This document shows, piece after piece, positions 1 to 7,091 of a DNA stretch of 7,968 bases. A program made the translations under genes and the position numbers. The notes under the pieces are model-generated. The model was not told the DNA's origin. It searched no databases and was given only the letters and a program-made list of their open reading frames with translations. The number at the start of each line of letters is the position of its first letter. Position 1 is the first letter of the stretch. Origin of the DNA: Ruminococcus flavefaciens (GTDB lineage: Bacteria; Bacillota; Clostridia; Oscillospirales; Ruminococcaceae); contig CADBAC010000132.1 of the NCBI GenBank assembly GCA_902792495.1, positions 1 through 7,968 on the forward strand. The letters are read 5' to 3'.

Positions 1-284
1 TTTCAAGATGCCTGAATAAGGCGGATTTTTACACAAATCTTGTTGGTAAGCTTACAGAAGATAAAACGCTATATCTGCTTGAGCAGCAGCTTATCAGGAA
101 GGACCTTGATGGGGCTTTTGAGACTGCACACTCGTTGAAAGGAGTGTATGCAAATCTATCTCTTACGCCCTTGATTGGACCTGTCACTGATATTACTGAA
201 TTGCTGAGAAACAGAACAGATACAGAATATACTGAACTTATGGACAAGCTAAAAAATGAGTTTGAAAGACTGTGTGAATTGTAA
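1..284 (+). CDS. Histidine phosphotransfer (HPt) domain protein, C-terminal part (5' end outside window)
   Basis: The open frame has codons starting at position 3 and ends at TAA 282-284, giving 93 visible residues. HPt domains are cytoplasmic helical bundles that pass a phosphoryl group between receiver domains in multistep phosphorelays. The diagnostic motif is A-H-S-L-K-G (HxxKG), with the phospho-accepting histidine encoded at 129-131 (visible residue 43). The start, reading C-L-N-K-A-D-F-Y, resembles the usual HPt helix before the active-site helix, and the end (residues about 60-93) gives the last two helices. No start codon is seen, so this is either a free HPt protein or, more likely, the C-terminal end of a third hybrid kinase. 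The next gene starts 82 nt downstream, beyond a terminator. Both downstream hybrid kinases lack an HPt domain, so this one could serve them; that is inference. Family assignment is fairly sure; full architecture is unknown. Confidence 0.82.
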   Translation, partial: SRCLNKADFYTNLVGKLTEDKTLYLLEQQLIRKDLDGAFETAHSLKGVYANLSLTPLIGPVTDITELLRNRTDTEYTELMDKLKNEFERLCEL

Positions 285-302
285 TAAACAATAACGATAT
301 GG

Positions 303-334
303 GGGAACGGTTCTTTTGAAGTGTTCCCTTTTTT
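303..334 (+). terminator. Intrinsic terminator after the HPt gene
   Basis: GGGAAC (303-308) pairs with GTTCCC (323-328), with possible G-T extensions at the base, and a six-T run (329-334) follows directly. It lies 19 nt after the HPt stop codon and 20 nt before the ribosome binding site of the next kinase. It should end the upstream transcript or reduce read-through into the kinase pair. The stem is short (6 bp) with a 14-nt loop, so termination may be partial. Confidence 0.7.
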
Positions 335-366
335 CATGATACTATTCAATTTTGGAGGTATAAGCC

Positions 367-2892
367 ATGTTTGGCAAGCATTTTGAACTGAACGAACAGA
401 CAATGCACATTGTAAAGGCTATAGGAAGAATGATGCCCGGCGGCTTCTTTATATACAGAGCGAATGAAACTGAGGAGCTGCTTTATGCAAATGCCGCAGT
501 TTTTAGTATTTTTGGCTGCAAGGATATTTCTGAATTCAAAGAACTGACCGGCTATACTTTTCACGGAATGGTACACCCTGATGACAAGGCAGCTGTTTCC
601 AGTTCGATTATTGAACAGATCAAGAAAAATGAGGATAATTTTGACTGTGTTGAGTACCGTATAATCAGGAAAGACGGGGAAGTCCGCTGGGTGGATGATT
701 ATGGTCATTATACCGAGACAGAAGCATACGGCGGTATATATTATGTGTTTATTTCAGATATCACCAAAAAGCATGAACAGCAGGAACTTGAAAAGCGCCT
801 TGCCTTTCAGGAAAAGCTTATTGAGGAGCAGAATCAGCGTGAACAGCAGGATAAGATGATAACCGCACTTGCCTCTGATTACAGAAGCGTTTATCATATC
901 GACCTTGATCTGAATGACGGCGTATGTTATCGTGCGGATCCTGAGGATAAGGAGCAGACAGCAGAAGGTGTACACTTTCCGTACTATGAACGTTTTAAAT
1001 GGTATGCTGAGCATTCCGTTGACGAGAATTATCGTGACGGTTTTCTTGAATTTATTGATCCCGATAATATCAGAAAGGCGTTGTCAGAGAATATTATCAT
1101 TGCCTATCGCTATCTTGCACACAGGAACGGTTCTGATTATTATGAGATGATAAGAATGGCCGGAGTGCGCCATGCCGAGGACAGAGATGATCATATAGTC
1201 CATGCGATAGGTCTTGGGCTCACCAATATCGACAAGGAAATGCGTGAAACAATGGCAAAAAATCAGGCATTAAGTGAAGCTCTTGAAGCTGCTGAACAGG
1301 CGAACAGGGCAAAGACAGCATTTTTATCCAGTATGAGCCATGAGATACGCACACCAATGAATGCCATAATCGGTCTTGACAGCCTTGCGCTGAGAAAGAC
1401 AAATCTTGACCCTGAAACAAGGGAGTGTTTTGAAAAGATAGGCGAAAGCGCAAGGCATTTGCTGGGACTTATCAATGATATTCTTGATATGAGCCGTATT
1501 GAATCGGGAAAAATGATACTCGGAAAAGAGGAATTCTCGTTCCGTGGAATGCTTGAACAGATAAATACTATTGTTATGACACAGTGCAGGGATAAAGGTC
1601 TGAAATATGAATGCAATGTCATCGGCGGTATTTCTGATTATTATATCGGTGATGATATGAAGCTGAAGCAGATATTAATCAATATTCTCAGCAATTCTAT
1701 AAAATTCACAGATGCTCCGGGACATATTTCGCTTACTGTTGAACGTACTGCGTTTTTTGAAGATAAATCAACGATCAGATTTATTGTCAAGGATACAGGG
1801 ATAGGCATGGATAAGGCTTTTTTGCCAAAGGTTTTTGACACCTTTGCACAGGAAGATTCAAGCAGAAATAATAAGTATGGCAGCACAGGGCTTGGAATGG
1901 CAATTGCTAAGAATATAGCAGATATTATGAATGGTACTATATCAGTAAAATCAGAGAAGGGCGTTGGTACTGAGTTTACCGTTGTTGTAACGCTGAAAAA
2001 CTGCGAGCGCAGCGGAGCGGAAGATGTATTCATTGATTCAAAAGAAATGCGTGTGCTTGTAGTAGATGATGAGGAAGTAGCCGCCGAACACGCAAAGATA
2101 GTGCTTGATGAAGCTGGTATCAAGGCTGATATCTGCCTTGATGGCAGGAGCGCACTGAAAATGCTTGAGGTGCAGCATACAAAGCATGAACCGTATAATC
2201 TTGTGCTTCTCGACTGGAAAATGCCGGATATGGACGGCATCGAATGTGCAGAAGAGATACGAAAACTCTACAGAAAAGAAACGACTATTATAATACTTAC
2301 GTCTTTCAACTGGGACGAGATCATGGACAAGGCAATGTATATCGGAGTTGACAGCTTCCTTGCAAAACCGCTGTTTGCCTCAGATGTAATAAGTGAATTT
2401 GAGCGTATTGCTAGAAAAAACAATATGCTCATGCTTCGTGAAATAAAACGTGCAGATCTCAATGGAAAGCATATTCTTCTTGCTGAAGACGTCTTTATTA
2501 ATGCAGAGATAATGAAAGAACTGCTGAAAATAAAGGGAATGATAACAGACCATGCAGAGAACGGGAAAATTGCTGTTGAAATGTTTTCGGAAAGTCAGGT
2601 CGGATATTATGATGCTGTATTGATGGACGTTCGTATGCCGGAAATGGACGGACTTGAAGCTACAGCAGAAATACGTTCACTTGGACGTCCCGATGCTGAA
2701 AAAGTACCGATCATTGCTATGACTGCCAATGCCTTTGACGAGGACGTTCAATTATCATTACAGGTCGGAATGAACGCACATTTATCAAAGCCTGTTGAAG
2801 CAGAGCGTCTGTATCATACTCTGGAAGAACTGATATGGGATGCAGAACAGACCAACTTACACCTGAGAGGATACAACAATGCAGAAAAATAA
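367..2892 (+). CDS. Cytoplasmic PAS-containing hybrid sensor histidine kinase with two receiver domains
   Basis: This 841-residue kinase autophosphorylates on histidine and relays the phosphate to its own receivers. Domains by eye: PAS about 20-135 (ending V-F-I-S-D-I-T), short coiled coil 135-163, a divergent PAS-like domain 165-290, coiled coil 290-318, HisKA with S-H-E-I-R-T-P (H325), and HATPase with N box N439/N443, G1 D-T-G-I-G 476-480, F box F490-F493 and G2 G-S-T-G-L-G 505-510. Receiver 1 is about 561-682 (acidic pair D567/D568, phospho-site D616, T645, K667). Receiver 2 is about 700-822 (E707/D708, D754, T786, K808). All key residues are present. No signal peptide or membrane segment is seen, so it should sense an internal signal. 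It has no HPt domain and no DNA-binding output. GGAGG at 354-358 sits 8 nt before the ATG and fixes the start. The 3' end overlaps the next gene by 14 nt, implying translational coupling. The ligand is unknown. Confidence 0.93.
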   Translation: MFGKHFELNEQTMHIVKAIGRMMPGGFFIYRANETEELLYANAAVFSIFGCKDISEFKELTGYTFHGMVHPDDKAAVSSSIIEQIKKNEDNFDCVEYRIIRKDGEVRWVDDYGHYTETEAYGGIYYVFISDITKKHEQQELEKRLAFQEKLIEEQNQREQQDKMITALASDYRSVYHIDLDLNDGVCYRADPEDKEQTAEGVHFPYYERFKWYAEHSVDENYRDGFLEFIDPDNIRKALSENIIIAYRYLAHRNGSDYYEMIRMAGVRHAEDRDDHIVHAIGLGLTNIDKEMRETMAKNQALSEALEAAEQANRAKTAFLSSMSHEIRTPMNAIIGLDSLALRKTNLDPETRECFEKIGESARHLLGLINDILDMSRIESGKMILGKEEFSFRGMLEQINTIVMTQCRDKGLKYECNVIGGISDYYIGDDMKLKQILINILSNSIKFTDAPGHISLTVERTAFFEDKSTIRFIVKDTGIGMDKAFLPKVFDTFAQEDSSRNNKYGSTGLGMAIAKNIADIMNGTISVKSEKGVGTEFTVVVTLKNCERSGAEDVFIDSKEMRVLVVDDEEVAAEHAKIVLDEAGIKADICLDGRSALKMLEVQHTKHEPYNLVLLDWKMPDMDGIECAEEIRKLYRKETTIIILTSFNWDEIMDKAMYIGVDSFLAKPLFASDVISEFERIARKNNMLMLREIKRADLNGKHILLAEDVFINAEIMKELLKIKGMITDHAENGKIAVEMFSESQVGYYDAVLMDVRMPEMDGLEATAEIRSLGRPDAEKVPIIAMTANAFDEDVQLSLQVGMNAHLSKPVEAERLYHTLEELIWDAEQTNLHLRGYNNAEK

Positions 2893-3193
2893 AGCAATAG
2901 CCGCTTTTATTATAATACTGACAATAATAATGACATTTGCTGTACCAATAAGAGGGGCTGCACAGGAACAGCCCAAAACGATACGAGTAGGATACTATGA
3001 AAATGAAGTCTTTCAGGAAGGGGCAAAAGATGGTATCGTAAAATCGGGATATGCGTATGAGTATTATCTTAAACTTTCGGAGTACACAGGCTGGGAATAT
3101 GAGTATGTTTATGGCAGCTTCGGAGAGGTTTATGATATGCTTCTTGACGGTGAAGTAGATGTTCATATAAGGAAGAACGGAAAGAACTTATAG
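2879..3193 (+). CDS. N-terminal fragment of the BvgS-like kinase: signal peptide plus first half of sensor domain 1
   Basis: This is a 104-codon reading frame. Residues 1-27 form a signal peptide or signal anchor: M-Q-K-N-K, a hydrophobic run [14 protein letters not shown], then a possible cleavage site near R-G-A-A. From residue about 33, I-R-V-G-Y-Y begins lobe 1 of a periplasmic-binding-protein-like sensor, continuing to L-L-D-G-E-V-D-V. The last eight residues (H-I-R-K-N-G-K-N-L region) are out-of-frame translation after the lesion. The start is fixed by GAGAGG at 2865-2870, 8 nt before the ATG, and by its 14-nt overlap with the preceding kinase gene, which suggests coupled translation. 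On its own the product would be an exported, incomplete domain with no signalling part, so it is probably non-functional. Confidence 0.75.
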   Translation: MQKNKAIAAFIIILTIIMTFAVPIRGAAQEQPKTIRVGYYENEVFQEGAKDGIVKSGYAYEYYLKLSEYTGWEYEYVYGSFGEVYDMLLDGEVDVHIRKNGKNL

Positions 3194-3210
3194 GATATCC
3201 TGATCTTCCT

Positions 3211-5721
3211 ATGGGAAGTGAAACGTATAACTTTGTGAAGCATGAGACAGATACTGACATTACTGCTGATCCTCAGACATTTAACGGAAAAAAGATAGGT
3301 GTGCTGGACAGTGCAATGGTAGATACGCTGAGAGAATATCTTGACAGTCATGCCATAAAAGCAGAGGTAATGGCATTTTCTGATTATGAGGAGCTTTTTT
3401 CCGAATTTGATTCAAAGAATGTTGATATACTGGCGGCTGAAGGTGACGGCGCTTACGGCAGAGACCACGCCGAGGTTCTTTTTCCATTCGGAGACTCAAA
3501 CTATTATTTGTGTGTAAGCAGATACCGCAGTGACATCCTTTCTGAGCTTGATACAGCACAGAATATGCTTGCGGCTGATGAGCCTGATTATCTTAATTAT
3601 CTGAATCACAAATACTTTCCTGTTAGCGTTTCGTCAAGAGCTTTTTCAGCTGCTGAAAAAGAATGGATAGATACTCACAGTGAGATAAGGATTGGATATC
3701 TGGAAAACTGTCTCCCATACAGTGACACGGGAAAGAGCGGCAGCGTTACAGGTTTAATAAAGGATCTTATCCCTGAAATATTTAATGACCTTGGGCTTAA
3801 TAAGATCAATGTGACCTATACAGGATATAAAAACTATGATGATATGATAGCTGCTGTGCAAACGGATATGATAGATGCAGCTTTTCCTGTTGGCGGAGGT
3901 CTTTACTATTCCGAAGAAAATGGAATATACCAGTCAAGTCCTGTAATTTCTACCACGACAGAACTCGTTTACAATAACGGATATGATAACGATACAGTAA
4001 GCAGTTTTGCGGTAAACCGAAACAACACGATACAGTACTACTATATCATCACAAATTATCCTGATGCAAAAATCATCAGCTGTGATTCTATTGAAGAATG
4101 TCTTGAAGCTGTGCTCTCAGGCAAAGCAGGGGCTACTACACTGGATGGCATGAGGGCTACAGATATTCTGAAAAACAGCAGATTCCGCAATCTTTCACAT
4201 CGTAACATAAGCAGGAATGATGATCGCTGTATCGGTGTAAAGATCGGAAACGAGGAGCTGCTTAAGCTGATCAATAGGGGGATTGCAGTTGTTGGCAGTG
4301 AATATGCTCATAATCGGGCATACAGATATACAGATGAGCTGTATAACTATGGCTTTACAGAGGCGTTAAGGGATAATGCAGCCATGTTCATTGCAATAGC
4401 TGGTGTAATAACGGGGCTTGTTATGTTTCTGCTTGTCCGTGATATAAAGCGTTCGAGAAAAGAACTTGCTATTATAGAAAAGTCAAGACTTGAACTTGAA
4501 CAGGCGAATAAAGAGCTTGATGAGAACAAGGACGCACTTTCCGATGCGCTGTCGGCGGCAGAACACGCAAACCGTGCAAAGACTGTATTTCTCAATAATA
4601 TGTCACATGATATACGTACTCCTATGAACGCTATTATAGGATTTACAGCGCTTGCGGATTCGCATATAGACAACAAGGAGAAGGTGCGGGATTATCTTGG
4701 CAAGATAAGTGTTTCAAGTCAGCACTTGTTGTCTCTTATAAACGATGTACTGGATATGAGCCGCATAGAAAGCGGCAAGGTGTTGATAAATGCATCTGAA
4801 GCACACCTGACAGATGTTATAAATGATATATGTACCATTGTTCATGCCAATATTTCATCTAAACAGCTTAATTTCAATATCGACACAAATGACATCATAC
4901 ATGATGATATCTTTGTCGATAAGCTCAGACTTCAGCAGGTATTGCTGAATATACTTTCTAATGCAGTAAAGTTCACTCCCACAGGCGGAATGATAAGCCT
5001 GAAAGTTATAGAGAAACAACTCACGGATAATAAAACAGCATGGTTTGAATTTCGTATAAAGGATAACGGTATCGGTATGAGTGAAGAGTTCCGCAATATG
5101 ATATTCGATGCCTTTACCCGTGAACAGACCAGTACAGTCAGCGGTATTCAGGGAACGGGACTTGGCATGGCTATCACCAAGAAAATAGTAGATATGATGG
5201 GAGGAACTATTTCTGTAAACTCCGAGGAAGGGAGCGGAAGTGAATTTATAGTTTATCTGCCTTGCAGGATAGTTGATAAAGTATCAGAAGATGATGGCAC
5301 AGACAAGAATAAGGGTGATACAGTCAGTATTCATGATATTAAAGGAAAAACGGTTCTTATTGCAGAGGATAATGAATTGAATCAGATGATCGCAAAAGCA
5401 ATTCTTGAAGAAATGGGCTTGACAGTTGATATTGCCGAAAACGGAGAAAGTGCCGTCAGAAAGATCAAAGAAGCTGATGCAGGATATTATTCTATTGTTC
5501 TTATGGATATACAAATGCCCGTTATGGACGGTTATGAAGCCGCAAAAAGGATACGTTCATTAGATGATAACGGGAAAGCTGATATTCCAATAGTTGCTGT
5601 AACTGCAAATGCATTTGATGAAGATAAAAAGCTTGCTTTGTCTGCTGGAATGAACGGTCATCTTGCGAAACCGTATGATATTGAACAGATCAGAAAGACG
5701 CTTATTGAACTATTGATATGA
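3211..5721 (+). CDS. Main fragment of the BvgS-like kinase: sensor domains, TM, HisKA, HATPase, receiver
   Basis: This is an 836-codon frame from its first ATG. Residues 1-137 are the rest of sensor domain 1. Residues 150-370 are a complete second SBP_bac_3-like domain, starting I-R-I-G-Y-L and including the I-D-A-A-F-P-V-G-G element. TM is about 390-409, followed by a coiled-coil linker 412-455. HisKA has S-H-D-I-R-T-P (H466). HATPase has N580/N584, D-N-G-I-G 618-622 and G-T-G-L-G 648-652. The receiver is about 712-834 (E719/D720, phospho-site D766, T798, K820). There is no HPt domain. The ATG at 3211 has no Shine-Dalgarno sequence in C-C-T-G-A-T-C-T-T-C-C-T before it, and no ATG, GTG or TTG lies upstream in the open frame, so this start is not believable. 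Without the upstream signal peptide the sensor domains could not be exported normally. Kinase core and receiver are close relatives of those in the 367-2892 gene, indicating paralogy. Confidence 0.8.
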   Translation: MGSETYNFVKHETDTDITADPQTFNGKKIGVLDSAMVDTLREYLDSHAIKAEVMAFSDYEELFSEFDSKNVDILAAEGDGAYGRDHAEVLFPFGDSNYYLCVSRYRSDILSELDTAQNMLAADEPDYLNYLNHKYFPVSVSSRAFSAAEKEWIDTHSEIRIGYLENCLPYSDTGKSGSVTGLIKDLIPEIFNDLGLNKINVTYTGYKNYDDMIAAVQTDMIDAAFPVGGGLYYSEENGIYQSSPVISTTTELVYNNGYDNDTVSSFAVNRNNTIQYYYIITNYPDAKIISCDSIEECLEAVLSGKAGATTLDGMRATDILKNSRFRNLSHRNISRNDDRCIGVKIGNEELLKLINRGIAVVGSEYAHNRAYRYTDELYNYGFTEALRDNAAMFIAIAGVITGLVMFLLVRDIKRSRKELAIIEKSRLELEQANKELDENKDALSDALSAAEHANRAKTVFLNNMSHDIRTPMNAIIGFTALADSHIDNKEKVRDYLGKISVSSQHLLSLINDVLDMSRIESGKVLINASEAHLTDVINDICTIVHANISSKQLNFNIDTNDIIHDDIFVDKLRLQQVLLNILSNAVKFTPTGGMISLKVIEKQLTDNKTAWFEFRIKDNGIGMSEEFRNMIFDAFTREQTSTVSGIQGTGLGMAITKKIVDMMGGTISVNSEEGSGSEFIVYLPCRIVDKVSEDDGTDKNKGDTVSIHDIKGKTVLIAEDNELNQMIAKAILEEMGLTVDIAENGESAVRKIKEADAGYYSIVLMDIQMPVMDGYEAAKRIRSLDDNGKADIPIVAVTANAFDEDKKLALSAGMNGHLAKPYDIEQIRKTLIELLI

Positions 5722-5787
5722 AGTGTGTTTTATCTTTTGTTGTAAACATCATTGTTCTTAATTTTGATTCTAATCTAAAAAATGGTC
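5722..5787. other. AT-rich gap after the kinase gene, no gene or clear terminator
   Basis: This short AT-rich spacer lies between the kinase stop codon and the promoter at 5788. A 4-bp AACA/TGTT hairpin near 5746 is too weak to call a terminator. TCTAATCT at 5769-5776 has an exact inverted partner AGATTAGA at 5847-5854, so the pair brackets the promoter; in DNA this AT-rich, 8 nt over 70 nt could be chance. Nothing else is seen. Confidence 0.4.
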
Positions 5788-5816
5788 TTGAAATTATGCT
5801 TTTTTTATGATATAAT
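5788..5816 (+). promoter_or_regulatory. Near-consensus sigma-A promoter with extended -10
   Basis: TTGAAA (5788-5793) and TATAAT (5811-5816) are separated by 17 nt, with TGA directly before the -10 (extended -10 TGn). Transcription should begin near 5823. The first downstream features are the defective tRNA-Asn sequence and its terminator, so this is probably the original tRNA promoter. Read-through past the terminator would also reach the two-component genes at 6012. Confidence 0.78.
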
Positions 5817-5870
5817 TTCATTAATCAAATATTTAGAATTAAGTGAAGATTAGACACTTTTTGGTATAAA

Positions 5871-5940
5871 TCCCTGACACTGGTAGAGCACTCGGCTGTT
5901 AACCGAGTTGTCGCCCGTTCGAGCCGGGCAGGGGGAGCCA
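5871..5940 (+). tRNA. tRNA-Asn(GTT)-like sequence with broken 5' end; probable tRNA pseudogene or 3' remnant
   Basis: From about 5880 to 5940 this is a normal tRNA-Asn: D-loop end TGGTA, GAGC (5886-5889), anticodon stem CTCGG/CCGAG around CTGTTAA with anticodon GTT at 5898-5900, T-stem GCCCG/CGGGC around TTCGAGC (5913-5929), acceptor strand AGGGGGA (5930-5936), discriminator G and encoded CCA. The 5' part does not fit. An acceptor strand like TCCCCCT and a D-stem GCTC should precede, but the sequence is TCCCTGACAC. At normal spacing, positions 1-7 would be TATAAAT, which cannot pair with AGGGGGA, and no D-stem forms. With a shortened D-arm, TCCCT (5871-5875) could make at most five acceptor pairs including a G-T. 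A working tRNA is therefore unlikely. It has its own promoter and terminator, so it may still be transcribed. The 5' boundary is uncertain. Confidence 0.7.
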
Positions 5941-5941
5941 A

Positions 5942-5976
5942 AAAGCTACAAACGAAAGTTTGTAGCTTTATTTTTT
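5942..5976 (+). terminator. Strong intrinsic terminator after the tRNA-like sequence
   Basis: A perfect 12-bp stem, AAAGCTACAAAC (5942-5953) with GTTTGTAGCTTT (5958-5969), closes on a GAAA tetraloop (5954-5957) and is followed by ATTTTTT (5970-5976). It begins 2 nt after the encoded CCA, as expected for the end of a tRNA transcription unit. Only 20 nt separate its T-run from the ribosome binding site of the next gene. Confidence 0.9.
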
Positions 5977-6011
5977 ATTTAAGGATATTTCGACTCAAGG
6001 AGGTATAAAGC

Positions 6012-7073
6012 ATGAGCAGACTCATAGACAAAAGCGTGATACTTCTTCTTTGTTTGCTTGCACTGGGGCTTTCCGACAATTTCGCAGCACCGGTCGCTTC
6101 TCTCCTTATCGCTATGGCAGGTTCGTCGCTGGTGCAGATATTCTCAGGTACAAAAAAAGCAGCGGCGGTGATTTTTGTATGTTCTGCTGTATGCGGTGTT
6201 ATTCCTTCATTTTTCTGTACGGTCCCTCTGATGCTTTATGATGCTCTTTACGAAAAGAAATGGTGGACCGTCCTGCCTGCTTCACTGGTACTCGTTTCCT
6301 CGGCAAGTCTGAAACCTTATCAGTACATGATAACTGCCGCAGGAATACTAATTGCTGTAATAATTTATCGCAGAATTTCGGGATTTGAACAGAATCTTCA
6401 AAAAGTCACCGAGCTCCGTGACAAGGTAAAAGAGCAGAATGTTCTGCTATCTGAGCGAAACAAGCGTCTGACCGAGGCTCAGGATAACGAGATACGAATG
6501 GCTACTCTCAGCGAGCGAAACCGTATTGCAAGGGAGATCCACGATAATGTGGGACATATGCTGACACGCTCTCTGCTTCAGGCAGGTGCGCTTATGATAG
6601 TGATTAAGGACGAGAACATGAAAGAGCCGCTTTCAAGCCTGAAAGATACCCTCGACAGCGCTATGACAAGCATTCGTGAAAGTGTACACGGTCTCCATGA
6701 CGAGTCCGTTGATCTGAAAAAAATTCTGGAGGACTCTCTCAGCAGTGCACAGGAAAAATTCAGAACAGACCTTGATTACGACGTAAACGATGATATCCCC
6801 GGAAAACTTAAATTCTGCTTCGCCGGCATCGTCAAGGAAGCAGTGTCGAATGCGCTGAAACATTCAGACGGTGATAAACTTCATGTGATTCTCCGTGAAC
6901 ATCCTGCATTCTATCAGCTTCTTATTGAGGATAACGGCCGCTGCGGTAAAATTCAAGAAAGCGGTATTGGCCTGAGAAATATGGAGGACCGTGCCGCTTC
7001 GGTCAGCGGAAATATAAGTTTCACTCCATCGGATAAGGGGTTCCGCATTTTTATGTCGGTTCCGAAAGAGTAA
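6012..7073 (+). CDS. Multi-TM sensor histidine kinase of the NarL-partner (HisKA_3) type
   Basis: This 353-residue membrane kinase should phosphorylate the response regulator encoded next. The N-terminal third is hydrophobic, with about five membrane segments near residues 7-22, 26-44, 49-70, 86-99 and 105-119, almost no extracellular domain, and cysteines at 14, 57, 61 and 69. A charged coiled-coil linker (about 122-165) leads to the dimerisation helix with E-R-N-R-I-A-R-E-I-H-D (H177) followed by N-V-G-H, typical of HisKA_3. The HATPase has N box E-A-V-S-N-A-L-K-H (N280), G1 E-D-N-G (306-309) and G2 G-I-G-L-R-N-M (318-324). This intramembrane-sensing layout is shared with DesK- and LiaS-like kinases, but the signal cannot be assigned. 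AAGGAGG (5997-6003) is 8 nt before the ATG and fixes the start. It is 18 nt upstream of its regulator, so they form an operon. No promoter of its own is evident. Confidence 0.93.
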   Translation: MSRLIDKSVILLLCLLALGLSDNFAAPVASLLIAMAGSSLVQIFSGTKKAAAVIFVCSAVCGVIPSFFCTVPLMLYDALYEKKWWTVLPASLVLVSSASLKPYQYMITAAGILIAVIIYRRISGFEQNLQKVTELRDKVKEQNVLLSERNKRLTEAQDNEIRMATLSERNRIAREIHDNVGHMLTRSLLQAGALMIVIKDENMKEPLSSLKDTLDSAMTSIRESVHGLHDESVDLKKILEDSLSSAQEKFRTDLDYDVNDDIPGKLKFCFAGIVKEAVSNALKHSDGDKLHVILREHPAFYQLLIEDNGRCGKIQESGIGLRNMEDRAASVSGNISFTPSDKGFRIFMSVPKE

Positions 7074-7091
7074 CAGAAAGGAAAGAGAAAT

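Larger units (their letters stand above)
2879..5721 (+). pseudogene. BvgS-like membrane hybrid histidine kinase, frame-disrupted in first sensor domain
   Basis: Two consecutive open frames together encode one recognisable protein: signal peptide, two SBP_bac_3-type (periplasmic amino-acid-binding-like) sensor domains, one TM segment, HisKA, HATPase and receiver. The first frame reads G-E-V-D-V up to 3163 and then turns to nonsense ending at TAG 3191-3193. The second frame is open from 3154 and, already at 3163-3180, reads S-Y-K-E-E-R, the conserved S/T-x-x-x-E-R element of this fold. The break is therefore at about 3161-3163. In the family about five or six residues separate the G-x-x-D and S-Y-x-x-E-R elements; here only two nucleotides remain. 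This implies a loss of 3n+1 nt, most likely 13 (or 16). The rest of the gene has no stop and keeps every catalytic motif, so the lesion looks recent, or it is a sequencing or assembly error. Confidence 0.8.

Noticed and set aside
316..344. Possible promoter TTGAAG / GATACT just before the kinase at 367
   Set aside because: Only 4 of 6 matches in each box, a 16-nt spacer, overlap with the terminator, and a predicted start only a few bases before the ribosome binding site.
1641..2240. Long minus-strand open frame (199 codons) inside the first kinase
   Set aside because: Serine/isoleucine-rich shadow of a conserved kinase-receiver coding region; no ribosome binding site or family features.
2717..3166. 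Minus-strand open frame (149 codons) across the junction of the two kinase genes
   Set aside because: It lies opposite well-conserved coding sequence, has low-complexity cysteine/tyrosine-rich content and no recognisable domain.
3179..3193. Possible programmed -1 frameshift (A-AAG just before the TAG at 3191) joining the two kinase frames
   Set aside because: The conserved S-Y-K-E-E-R element is already encoded in the second frame upstream of this site, so slipping here would not restore the missing residues; no X-XXY-YYZ heptamer or following stem is seen.
5823..6011. Leader with tRNA-like fold and terminator before the sensor kinase, considered as a T-box or other riboswitch
   Set aside because: No T-box sequence or antiterminator alternative is visible; the terminator stem is fully explained as the end of the tRNA transcription unit.
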